Shown in pieces: positions 18,661-27,335 of a stretch of DNA of 64,000 nt. Origin of the DNA: Rhodospirillales bacterium (GTDB lineage: Bacteria; Pseudomonadota; Alphaproteobacteria; Rhodospirillales; Defluviicoccaceae); assembly GCA_016712595.1 (NCBI GenBank), contig JADJQT010000002.1, positions 744,001 to 808,000 on the forward strand, read 5' to 3'. The notes under the pieces were generated by a model that had not been told where the DNA came from, made no database searches, and saw nothing but the letters and a program-made list of their open reading frames with translations. Both the position numbers and the translations under genes were made by a program. Each line of letters starts with the position of its first letter. Position 1 is the stretch's first letter.

Positions 18661-19215
18661 ATGAGCCACCGCCAGCACGCGTCGGCATCGTCCCCCGCGC
18701 ATCCCATCGTCAGGCGACACGGTGATCTTCTCGTTCCGGTGTACGAAGCCGATCCGGATGGCCGGCCGGTGGTGCATCATCGCGTCGTCGATACGATCGG
18801 CCGGATGCTGCGCAACGGCAGCATCAGCCGCGAGATGCACGACGCCGCGCGCGACTTCGCGGCGACGTTCACCATCGCGCAGTTCGATACGATCACCTGC
18901 ATGTCGCTCGATCGCGTATCCGGATCGCGCAACGCCGCCGATCCGACCGATGTCCAGCTCGACGCCCGACGCCGCGTCGCCGGCGCCATCGACGCGCTCG
19001 GCGGTTTCGGCAGCCCGGCCGGCGGCTGCGTCTGGCACGTCGTCGGCCTGCAGTGCTCGATCCGCGAGTGGGCGATGCGCCAGGGCTGGGGCGGTAAGCC
19101 GATCGGCGAGAAGCAGGCGCACGGCATCCTGGTCGCGGCGCTGGGCGTGCTGGTGCATCACTACGGTTACGGCGCGATGAACCTGGTGTGCCCACGATCC
19201 AGGTCCTGGGAGTAA
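18661..19215 (+). CDS. DUF6456-like prophage protein
   Basis: A 184-residue protein. The central part (GRMLRNGSISREMHDAARDF, then AGAIDALGGFGSPAGGCVWH and VVGLQCSIREWAMRQGWGGK) resembles DUF6456, a small helical domain common in alphaproteobacterial prophage regions, with a possible DNA-binding role. I start it at the ATG at 18661, preceded by a weak CGGAAG. It follows the primase and the inverted repeat on the same strand. Family match is by eye and moderately sure. Confidence 0.6.
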   Translation: MSHRQHASASSPAHPIVRRHGDLLVPVYEADPDGRPVVHHRVVDTIGRMLRNGSISREMHDAARDFAATFTIAQFDTITCMSLDRVSGSRNAADPTDVQLDARRRVAGAIDALGGFGSPAGGCVWHVVGLQCSIREWAMRQGWGGKPIGEKQAHGILVAALGVLVHHYGYGAMNLVCPRSRSWE

Positions 19216-19481
19216 CGGCAGGTTTATCCCACAATCGCACGTTCGCCGAGCCGTGCGGATGCGTCGGTTCTGTACCCGGAACCGGCCATTGCCGCCGCCC
19301 ACAGGCACCGTCGCGTATTCGTCTTTGGTGGTCAGGTCCGGATACTTACTGACTACGTGTTGGCATCGGCTCCGCCATCCCAACCAACACCGCGGCACGC
19401 TGGCGGCCTGACCGTGACGACACTACGTTCAACCCCGAACCCCTCGGTGGGGCTGACCAAAGGAATCAATGGAGGCGTGCG

Positions 19482-20147
19482 ATGACGATCGAGGTGTATT
19501 GGGGCAGCGGCAGCCCCTTTGCCTGGTCGGTGCTTCTGGCACTCGAAGCCAAGCGAATTCCCTACGAGTCGCGGTTGCTGTCATTTTCCGCGGGCGACAC
19601 GAAAAAGCCCGCGTTCCTGGCGATCAACCCGCGCGGCAAGGTGCCGGCAATCCGCGACGGCGCGTATACGCTTGCGGAGTCCATTGCCATCCTCGCCTAC
19701 GTCGACGCCAAGTATCCCGAGCCGCCGCTGTTCGGCCGCGCGCCGGAGGAAACCGGTCGCATCTGGCAATGCATATCCGATGGCATGAGCTATCTGCAAC
19801 CGGCGGCAGAGAAGGTCATCCACCCCCTGTTCAGGGGCGGCATCGCTGGCCGTGAGGATCAGGTGCGCGAGGGCGCCCGTGAAGTCGAGGAAGAGCTCGC
19901 CCGCCTTGCTGCCGTCCTGGGAGACCGTCCGTACCTGGCGGCGGACACGCTCAATGCGGCGGATTTGGTCATCTACCCGAAGCTGGCTCTCTTCTTCCGT
20001 ATCGCGGCACGAGATGAACTGAAGGTCCTCGACCTTGGCTTCGACGGCTGGCGCCAGCGTTGGCCGGCGATTGCGGGCTGGTTTGACCGCATAGCAGCGC
20101 TTCCCGGCTTTGACCGGACCTACCCGCCCCACTGGCGTGAGGGCTGA
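19482..20147 (+). CDS. Glutathione S-transferase family protein
   Basis: A 221-residue cytosolic GST. The N-terminal thioredoxin-like half begins IEVYWGSGSPFAWSVLLALE and contains NPRGKVPAIRDG and the glutathione-binding LAESIAILAYVDAKYP. The all-helical C-terminal half includes LNAADLVIYPKLAL. It would conjugate glutathione to electrophiles or act as a related thiol transferase; the substrate cannot be told. GGAGG sits eight bases before the ATG. It is an ordinary housekeeping-type gene between phage-derived genes, so either cargo or original chromosome exposed by rearrangement. Confidence 0.88.
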   Translation: MTIEVYWGSGSPFAWSVLLALEAKRIPYESRLLSFSAGDTKKPAFLAINPRGKVPAIRDGAYTLAESIAILAYVDAKYPEPPLFGRAPEETGRIWQCISDGMSYLQPAAEKVIHPLFRGGIAGREDQVREGAREVEEELARLAAVLGDRPYLAADTLNAADLVIYPKLALFFRIAARDELKVLDLGFDGWRQRWPAIAGWFDRIAALPGFDRTYPPHWREG

Positions 20148-20424
20148 GGCCCGGCCTGACGGTGATGCGGGCTCACCGGCGCGCAGAGGACCAACACGTC
20201 AGCGCCCAAAACAAACGCGGCCCCACCTCGCCGCAACAGCCGCAAAATCCCATGAACGTCGGATCGCGGTTCTCGAAAGCGGATGCTGGCGGTGCCGCTT
20301 TCGGAGATGAGCGGACACTGCATGGGGAGTCTCGTGCGAGCGGCATGCAGAGGATAGTGTAGAGTAAGAAGAGGTCACGTCTCCGTTTTCATACTTGAGC
20401 GGCCATGATGGAGATGCGCCACCG

Positions 20425-23162
20425 ATGGGGGGATGGCTGTTCTTGATGTTCGTCCTGCTCTTGGCGGTACTTCCCGCCTCGGCGCAGGTTACGCAGCACA
20501 CGACCGGCTGGTGCAGCCCTAACGTCGCCGGCACGGATGGTAACGTCACCATCGTCTGCCACGGCGTCGATCCGAAAGCGCTTGCCCGCCTGGAAGAGCT
20601 GCTGGACAAGAAGGATCTGGAACTCGCCGACAAGATCAAGGAAGCGAATGAATGGGTGTCTAAGTATCGCGAGCTTGAGGCGGGGCTCTCCTCGGTCGGC
20701 GACGACAGCAAGGAGTCGGGAGAAGCAGCCGAGCTGATCAAGCAGGGCAAGTTCGAGGAGGCAGGCGGCATTCTCCACCAGCTTATCGCGACGCAGGAGA
20801 CCCAGGTTGCCGAGCTGGCGCGGAACCACTACAACTGGGCGGAACTCTACATGCTGCAGTTCGACCCGTTCTCAGCGCTGCCGCACTACCGCAAGGCACG
20901 CCAATATGCACCCGATAACGCCGAATACACGTTCGCGCTGGCGCACGCTTTACAAAGGAGAACGAATTCGGCGACGCCGAGGCGGCGTACAAGGAGGCCC
21001 TCGCCCTTTACCGCAAGCTGGCCGCCGCCAACCCCGCCACCTACGAGCCTCATGTCGCCGCTACCCTGAACAATCTGGCGAATCTGTACAGCGCCACGCA
21101 GCGGATGGGCGACGCCGAGGCGGCGTTGAAGGAGGCCCTCGCCCTTCGCCGCAAGCTGGCCGCCGCCAACCCCGCCACCTACGAGCCTCATGTCGCCGCC
21201 ACCCTGAACGATCTGGCGAACCTCTACCGCGCCACGCAGCGGATGGGCGACGCCGAGGCGGCGTACAAGGAGGCGCTCGCCCTTTGTCGCAAGCTGGCCG
21301 CCGCCAACCCCGCCACCTACGAGCCCGATCTCGCCGGCATCCTCAACAATCTGGCGAATCTGTACAGCGACACGCAGCGGATGGGCGACGCCGAGGCGGC
21401 GTACAAGGAGGCATTCGCCCTTTACCGCAAGCTGGCCGCCGCCAACCCCGCCGCCTACGAGCCCGATCTTGCCGGCATCCTCAACAATCTCGCCGGCCTC
21501 TACCGCGACACGCAGCGGATGGGCGACGCCGAGGCGGCGGGGAAGGAGGCGCTCGCCCTTCGCCGCAAGCTGGCCGCCGCCAACCCCGCTGCCTACGAGC
21601 CCGATCTCGCCGAAACGCTGAACAATCTCGGGCACCTCTACGGCGACACGCAGCGGATGGGCGGCGCCGAGGCGGCGTTGAAGGAGGCCCTCACCCTTTA
21701 CCGCAAGCTGGCCGCCGCCAACCCCGCTGCCTACGAGCCTTATGTCGCCACCACCCTGAACAATCTCGCCGGCCTGTACAGCGACACGCAGCGGATGGGC
21801 GGCGCCGAGGCGGCGTACAAGGAGGCGCTCGCCCTTCGCCGCAAGCTGGCCGCCGCCAACCCCGCCACCTACGAGCCCGATGTCGCCGGCACCCTCAACA
21901 ATCTCGCCGGCCTGTACAGCGACACGCAGCGGATGGGCGACGCCGAGGCAGCGTTGAAGAAGGCCCTCGCCCTTCGCCGCAAGCTGGCCGCCGCCAACCC
22001 CGCCACCTACGAGCCTCATGTCGCCGCCACCCTGAACGATCTGGCGAACCTCTACCGCGACACGCAGCGGATGGGCGGCGCCGAGGCGGCGTACAAGGAG
22101 GCGCTCGCCTTTCGCCGCAAGCTGGCCGCCGCCAACCCCGCCACCTACGAGCCCGATGTCGCCACCACCCTGAACGATCTGGCGAACCTCTACCGCGACA
22201 CGCGGCGGATGGGCGACGCCGAGGCAGCGTTGAAGAAGGCCCTCGCCCTTCGCCGCAAGCTGGCCGCCGCCAACCCCGCCACCTACGAGCCTCATGTCGC
22301 CACCACCCTGAACGATCTGGCGAACCTCTACGGCGACACGCGGCGGATGGGCGACGCCGAGGCGGCGTACAAGGAGGCGCTCGCCCTTTGTCGCAAGCTG
22401 GCCGCCGCCAACCCCGCCACCTACGAGCCCGACGTCGCCACCACCCTGAACAATCTCGGGTTCCTCTACCTCGACACGCGGCGGATGGGCGACGCCGAGG
22501 CAGCGTTGAAGGAGGCACTCGCCCTTCGCCGCAAGCTGGCCGCCGCCAACCCCGCCACCTACGAGTCCGATGTCGCCGGCACCCTCAACAATCTGGGAAT
22601 CCTCTACCACGACACGCAGCGGATGGGCGACGCCGAGACGGCGCACAAGGAGGCACTCGCTCTTCGCCGCAAGCTGGCCGCCGCCAACCCCGCCGCCTAC
22701 GAGCCCGACGTCGCCGGCACCCTGAACAATCTCGGGTTCCTCTACCTCGACACGCGGCGGATGGGCGACGCCGAGGCAGCGTTGAAGGAGGCACTTACCC
22801 TTTACCGCAAGCTGGCCGCCGCCAACCCCGCCGCCTACGAGCCTTATGTCGCCACTACCCTGAACAATCTGGCGAATCTGTACAGCGCCACGCAGCGGAT
22901 GGGCGACGCCGAGGCGGCGGCGAAGGAGGCGCTCACCCTTTACCGCAAGCTGGCCGTCTATGAACCCAAAGTATTCGGCAACGATTTTGCCACGACCGTC
23001 CGCGGCTTGGTGCTGTCGTATCAGGAGTCCAAGGGACGCGAGCGGGTCGGCTGCCACGATCTGGAGCAGGCGTCGAAAGTCGCGAGCGCTCCCGATCTCC
23101 TCAAGTTTCTCTCCACCGTTCGCGCCCGGCAATGCGCCGCCGCCGTGGACGCAGGACGCTAA
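20425..23162 (+). CDS. Exported TPR-array protein with a frameshift
   Basis: The first frame (20425-20950) encodes a signal peptide or membrane anchor (GWLFLMFVLLLAVLPASA), then CSPNVAGTDGNVTIVCHG, a charged helical stretch (LEELLDKKDLELADKIKEAN) and one or two TPR-like helices. Around 20950-20960 the similarity moves by -1 (or +2) to the frame ending at 23162, which encodes about fifteen 46-residue TPR units and a C-terminal tail ending AVDAGR. Unshifted, the first frame stops at 21069 in nonsense sequence. The shift could be a sequencing error, a real mutation or programmed; no classical slippery heptamer is visible. TPR arrays mediate protein-protein contact, here presumably outside the cytoplasm. 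The ATG at 20425 with a GGAG upstream is preferred over a TTG at 20395. The next gene starts 3 bp after the stop. Confidence 0.75.
20970..22960 (+). repeat. Fifteen-unit 138-bp tandem repeat (TPR array)
   Basis: Units begin at 20970, 21108, 21246 and every 138 bp to 22902; fourteen are complete and the last is partial. Each encodes about GDAEAAYKEALALRRKLAAA, an NPATYEP linker and a second helix ending NNLANLYRDTQRM. Units differ mainly at a few positions (for example Y/L after GDAEAA). Because the period is a multiple of three and the units are almost identical, the other plus frame and an antisense frame also stay open for over 700 codons; these are artefacts. Confidence 0.9.
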
Positions 23163-23165
23163 GCA

Positions 23166-23492
23166 ATGCATCAATGGATCGATGTCGTGACTGATCCGCT
23201 CGGTCTCGCAGGATTCGCCCTATTCCTTCTGTTTTCAGTCCTAAGCCTGCAATCACGCGGACATAGTTCGCTGCGCGGGTTGTTCGCCGGGCTTTCCCTC
23301 GTAGCCGTTCTTGGCGGCTTGGCGCTTGCCTATGTTCAGCACGCCGACAATGGACGGGATACGGCCGGCGCGCCGGATACGACGGACATCCAACAAAAAA
23401 CCAGCGGCCCGGCTTCACCCAACGTCGCTGGTACGAAGGGCGACGTGAAGTTAAACGTCAATATTGGTACCGAAACACCGCCGCGACCGTGA
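23166..23492 (+). CDS. Small two-helix membrane protein sharing a motif with the TPR protein
   Basis: A 108-residue protein with two membrane helices (about residues 11-29, LGLAGFALFLLFSVLSL, and 40-58, LFAGLSLVAVLGGLALAYV) and a soluble C-terminal tail. The tail contains SPNVAGTKGDVKLNVNIG, closely matching SPNVAGTDGNVTIVCHG near the N-terminus of the TPR protein, whose stop codon lies 3 bp upstream. The pair is clearly one operon. I do not know the family; a shared self-association or docking motif is the simplest idea. Its own stop is followed directly by an IS5-family insertion. Confidence 0.7.
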   Translation: MHQWIDVVTDPLGLAGFALFLLFSVLSLQSRGHSSLRGLFAGLSLVAVLGGLALAYVQHADNGRDTAGAPDTTDIQQKTSGPASPNVAGTKGDVKLNVNIGTETPPRP

Positions 23493-23726
23493 TCGCTTGA
23501 AGGAACAAGGCTGTTCGGCATCGCGCATGGGCGTGCCCGCCAGAGGTCTATCCTCGTTCTTTCCCTAGGGTGTAGACTCAAATCAGGTACCAGAGCCGTA
23601 TCGCGGTGATGGCGACGGCGGCGGCGAAGTTTCTGGCGAGTTTGTCGTAGCGTGTCGCGATCCGGCGGTAGTCTTTGAGGCGGTTTGAACCGCGCCGGGT
23701 TTGCCGGAGGCATGTTTGTTTGAGTT

Positions 23727-24632
23727 CTACGCAGCCATCGGGGTTGCCTCAAGCTGAGTGTAGTACGCGGCTTCCGCCTCGGCCGGCGGGATGTTGCCGA
23801 TCGGCTCGAGGAGACGGCGGTTGTTGAACCAGTCGCTCCATTCGAGCGTGGCGAACTCGACGGCTTCCAGTGTGCGCCAGGGGCCGCGGCGCCAGATCAC
23901 TTCGGCCTTGAACAAGCCGATCACACTCTCGGCGAGGGCGTTATCATAGCTGTCGCCGACGCTGCCGACCGAGGGCTCGATGCCGGCTTCGGCGAGGCGC
24001 TCGGTGTACTTGATCGAGAGGTACTGGCTCCCGCGGTCGCTGTGGTGCACGAGCCCGCCGGGCGCGAAAGGACGTCGGGCGTGAAGCGCCTGCTCCAGGG
24101 CGTCGAGAACGAAGCCCGCCGGCGCGCTGCGGCTGACGCGCCAGCCGACGATCCTGCGTGCATAGGCGTCGATGACGAAGGCGACATAGACGAAACCCAT
24201 CCAGGTCGAGACGTAGGTGAAATCGGACACCCAGAGCCTGTTGGGCGCTGGCGCCTCGAAGTCTCGGTTCACCCGGTCGAGCGGACACGGGGTGGCCTTG
24301 TCGCTGACCGTCGTCCGCGTGGATTTGCCGCGGATTACGCCCTGCAGATCCATGGCCTTCATCAGCCGCACCACCGTGCAGCGCGCGACGTCGAAGCCTT
24401 CGCGCCGAAGCTGACGCCAGACCTTGCGAACACCGTAGACCTGAAAATTCTCGTCGAACACGCGCCGGATCTCGATCTTCAGGGCCGCGTCACTCCGGGC
24501 CCGTGCCGATCGCTTTGCCGGATCGGCCCGCCGGGTGACGTGGGCGTAGTACGTGGACGGGGCGACCGGCAGCACCTTGCAGATCGGCTCGAACCCGAAA
24601 GACCCACGGTGATCGTCGATAAACGCGATCAT
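23727..24632 (-). CDS. IS3-family transposase OrfB (DDE integrase)
   Basis: A 301-residue OrfB with a retroviral-type integrase core. DDE context is visible: RLWVSDFTYVSTWMGFVYVA (first Asp), LVHHSDRGSQYLS (second Asp) and SYDNALAESVIGLFKAEVI (Glu). The N-terminal HTH_21-like part (VYGVRKVWRQLRREGFDVAR) precedes it. The ATG overlaps the stop of orfA in an ATGA, so OrfB is made by coupling or as an OrfAB fusion. All catalytic residues are present, so the element may be active. Confidence 0.95.
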   Translation of the reverse strand: MIAFIDDHRGSFGFEPICKVLPVAPSTYYAHVTRRADPAKRSARARSDAALKIEIRRVFDENFQVYGVRKVWRQLRREGFDVARCTVVRLMKAMDLQGVIRGKSTRTTVSDKATPCPLDRVNRDFEAPAPNRLWVSDFTYVSTWMGFVYVAFVIDAYARRIVGWRVSRSAPAGFVLDALEQALHARRPFAPGGLVHHSDRGSQYLSIKYTERLAEAGIEPSVGSVGDSYDNALAESVIGLFKAEVIWRRGPWRTLEAVEFATLEWSDWFNNRRLLEPIGNIPPAEAEAAYYTQLEATPMAA

Positions 24633-24961
24633 GGTTTCGACCGGCGGTCGAGCTCCGCCAGGGCAAAATAGGCGCTGGCCTTGCGCAGGATCTCATTGGC
24701 CTGGCGCAACTCGCGGTTCTCTCGCTCCAACGCTTTGATCCGCTCACGCTCTTCGCTCGTGGGGCCCGGCCGCAGGCCCTGGTTCCGTTCGGCACAGCGC
24801 ACCCAGGTGAGCAGCGTCTGCCGCGTGCATCCGATCTTCGGCGCGATCGAACCGATCGTCGCCCACTGTGAGGGATATTCGTGACGGTGCTCGAATACCA
24901 TCCGAACGGCGCGCTCGCGCACCTCAGGCGAAAACTTCGCAGCGGTCTCGGGCTTATCCAT
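24629..24961 (-). CDS. IS3-family OrfA (HTH transposase subunit)
   Basis: A 110-residue protein with an N-terminal helix-turn-helix (FSPEVRERAVRMVFEHRHEY, IAPKIGCTRQTLLTWVR) and a leucine-zipper-like C-terminus (IKALERENRELRQANEILRK), as usual for IS3-family OrfA, which binds the terminal repeats and multimerises. It ends in the ATGA overlap with orfB. Confidence 0.93.
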   Translation of the reverse strand: MDKPETAAKFSPEVRERAVRMVFEHRHEYPSQWATIGSIAPKIGCTRQTLLTWVRCAERNQGLRPGPTSEERERIKALERENRELRQANEILRKASAYFALAELDRRSKP

Positions 24962-25993
24962 TGCTCCATCCTCTCAAGGTTCGGAGCCTCCGGCAAACCC
25001 GGCGCGGTTCAGTTGAAGGCGCGCTCGATGAGGTTGCGTTGGGCGTAGAGTGTGCGGTCGAGCGGCTGGGGCGCCTTGGCGGTACTGCGGAACGGGATGA
25101 CGGCGCGCGACCCGCGTTCGGCCAGGGCCGACCGCAGCCTGCTGGCGTCATAGGCTTTGTCGGCGATGACCGTGGCCGCCGGCGCCGGGTGTTCGAGCAG
25201 CAGCGGATCGACCCCGGCCATGTCGTGTTCGTGGCCGCCGGTCAGGACGAAGCGCCGGATGCGGCCGAGTTCGTCGACGATGGCATGGAGCTTGGTGGTG
25301 CGGCCGCCGCGCGACCGGCCGATCGCCTCGGCATGCGCTCGCGCCTCGGTGCCGAGCCCCCTTTTTCCGCCCCGGCCGCCGCGCGATGCGCCTTGATCGC
25401 CGTGCTGTCGATCATCTCGACGCTCGCAGGGCGGCGTCGCGCCAACTCCTCGAACAAGCGCTGCCAGATGCCTTGCGCCGCCCACCGGTTGAAGCGGTTG
25501 TAGGCCGTGGTGTGCGGGCCGTAGCGCGCCGGCAGATCATCCCAGGGGATGCCGGTGCGCAGCACGTAGAAGATGCCGTCGAGCACCTGCCGATCGTCCC
25601 GACGTGCGCCGCCCTGCCGGACCGGCGGCAACACCGGCTCGATGAGCCGCCATTCCTCTTCCGTAAGATCAAACCGCATGAACCAGGCTCCCGGCCGTTT
25701 CAGAGCTTGAATCACGACCGCCCGCGCAGCACAACCGATTTGAGTTCAGAGCCTAACTCGCGTACGGCCCACAGGGACTTGCCGTAGGACGAGTCGGCGC
25801 AGCCGAAATCGGCACCACAGCGGACTTGGGTGGGAGCCGGCCCCAATTGACGCAATTGGCGAATAACGTCGTAACGGCCCAACTCTGCTCGGCGGTCCAG
25901 CGCGAGATGGTCGGGCTTCCGCGACGAGGCCCGCTGGGGCCCCACGTCCCGCCCATCGCCATGAAGCTGTATAGGCCAACAGTCCTATTTCGC

Positions 25994-26022
25994 TTGACAC
26001 GCGGCCATAGACTTGGTATAAC
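25994..26022 (+). promoter_or_regulatory. Strong sigma-70-like promoter in a gene-free region
   Basis: TTGACA (25994-25999), a 17-bp spacer and TATAAC (26017-26022), a near-consensus pair pointing right. The next supported gene is the ParB-methyltransferase at 26541, so a transcript would carry a leader of about 500 nt that includes the 124-bp repeats, or it may express a small RNA. No strong gene starts in between. Confidence 0.55.
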
Positions 26023-26213
26023 CACCGGAGATTAGGAACTGCGCCAGGACAGACCGCCATCGCGGAAGGTATCGAGCGCATCGTCGGCACCGCAAGATGT
26101 ACGGGTCCCTTCCCGCGAAAGTGGTAAATGGGGGTGGCCAGCCCGATACCTCTCCAGCGACAGCCGCAAATTTTGGGAAGCCACCCCCCGGCCAGAAGCC
26201 ACCCCCCGGCCAG

Positions 26214-26461
26214 AAGCCACCCTCAGCCAGAAAAACTTGATATAACAAAGAGTTAGCCTGGACTCCAGGGTGGCTTCCGAGTGGACTCCGGAGTCCGGCT
26301 TCCAGCCGGGGTCCAGGAAGCCACCCGGGAAGCCAGGAAGCCACCCTCAGCCAGAAAAACCTGATACTGCAGAGAGTTAGCCTGGACCCCAGGGTGGCTT
26401 CCAGGTGGACTCCGGAGTCCGGCTTCCAGGTGGACTCCAGGAAGCCACCCGGGAAGCCAGG
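26214..26461 (+). repeat. Two 124-bp direct repeats before the methyltransferase gene
   Basis: Copies at about 26214-26337 and 26338-26461 share AGCCACCCTCAGCCAGAAAA, GAGTTAGCCTGGAC and a perfect 14-bp palindrome GGACTCCGGAGTCC (26283-26296 and 26407-26420, offset 124). GAAGCCACC units also recur in the flanks (26178-26220 and 26461-26470). The block lies between a strong promoter and the methyltransferase ATG. Function unknown. Confidence 0.8.
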
Positions 26462-27335
26462 AAGCCACCCTGGAGTCCACCCGGAAGCCAGCCGACCAGA
26501 GCCGCCAGCCTTTCGCTTCTCCCTTTCGGATGTAACGACGATGCTTCCATTCCTGCCCGAGCAGATCGAGCAATGGCCGATCGCGCGGCTGAAGCCGTAT
26601 GCGCGCAACGCGCGGACACACTCGGACGATCAGATCGCCAAGATCGCCGCCTCGCTGGTCGAGTACGGCTGGACGGCGCCGGTGATGGTGGCGGACGACG
26701 ACGAGATCGTCGCCGGTCACGGCCGGCTGCTGGCGGCACAGCAGCTCGGGCTGAAGCAGGTGCCGGTCATTCGCCTGGCGCACCTGACGCCCGAGCAGGT
26801 GCGTGCGTATCGGATTGCCGACAACCGGCTGTCCGAGCTGTCCGGCTGGGACGAAGAGTTGTTGGCGGCCGAGCTGCAGGCGCTCGACGCCGGCGGCTTC
26901 GACCTGGGCCTCACCGGCTTCGAGGGCGAGGACCTGGACCGGCTGTTGGCCGGTCTTGACGAGGATGATGGCCTGGCGAATGAGGACGTCGTTCCCGAGC
27001 CGCCGGCCAACCCGGTCTCGCGCAGCGGCGACCTGTGGCTGCTGGGCGAGCACCGGCTGCTGTGCGGCGACAGCACCAAGGCCGAAGACGTGATCCGGGT
27101 GATGGACGGTCGGAAGGCGATCCTGTTCGCCACCGACCCGCCGTATCTGGTCGACTACGACGGCACCAACCATCCGTCGAAGCAGGGTTGGCCGGACAAG
27201 AACAAAGATTGGGGCGACACCTACGGCGTCAGCTGGGACGACTCCAGCCAGGGTCCCGAGCTCTACGAAGGCTTCGTCCGCACGGCAGTGGAGCACGCGA
27301 TCTCACCGAACGCGGCCTGGTACTGCTGGCACGCC

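Larger units (their letters stand above)
23686..25011 (-). mobile_element. Complete IS3-family element nested in IS5
   Basis: The element is 1,326 bp with perfect 26-bp terminal inverted repeats (23686-23711 and 24986-25011, outer ends TGAACCGCGCC and GGCGCGGTTCA). It is flanked by the 3-bp target duplication GTT (23683-23685 and 25012-25014). It carries intact orfA and orfB. Confidence 0.93.
23578..25679 (-). pseudogene. IS5/IS427-family transposase split by IS3
   Basis: The right part starts MRFDLTEEEWRLIEPVLPP at 25679, with the IS5-type DDE domain: SVEMIDSTAIKAHRAAAG, then in the second frame GGRTTKLHAIVDELGRIRRF, VIADKAYDASRLRSALAERG and NLIERAF. The two frames join at a run of Cs and Ts (plus strand 25357-25366), that is A5G5 in the mRNA, a typical programmed frameshift site of this group. 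The last 36 residues (NRLKDYRRIATRYDKLARNF, AITAIRLWYLI, stop at 23578) lie 1.3 kb away beyond the nested IS3 element. Removing the IS3 element and one 3-bp copy restores RAFNRLKDYRR. Confidence 0.85.
23568..25753 (-). mobile_element. IS5-family (IS427-like) element interrupted by an IS3 element
   Basis: The outer element has imperfect terminal inverted repeats sharing GACTCAAATC-type sequence (left from 23568, right to 25753) and a possible TA target duplication (23566-23567 and 25754-25755). Without the nested IS3 member it is about 857 bp, a normal length for the IS427 group. Its transposase frame resumes on both sides of the insert. Confidence 0.75.

Noticed and set aside
20970..22960. 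CRISPR-like array
   Set aside because: The 138-bp units have no separate repeat/spacer structure and encode TPR helices.
20807..23174. Very long overlapping open frames on both strands over the TPR array (over 700 codons each)
   Set aside because: They arise from the 138-bp period being a multiple of three; their sequences are arginine/proline-rich or low-complexity and lack any fold, while the TPR frame is clearly the coding one.
26097..26240. 47-residue frame running into the GAAGCCACC repeats
   Set aside because: Composition is dictated by the repeats (GKPPPGQKPP type) and there is no ribosome binding site.
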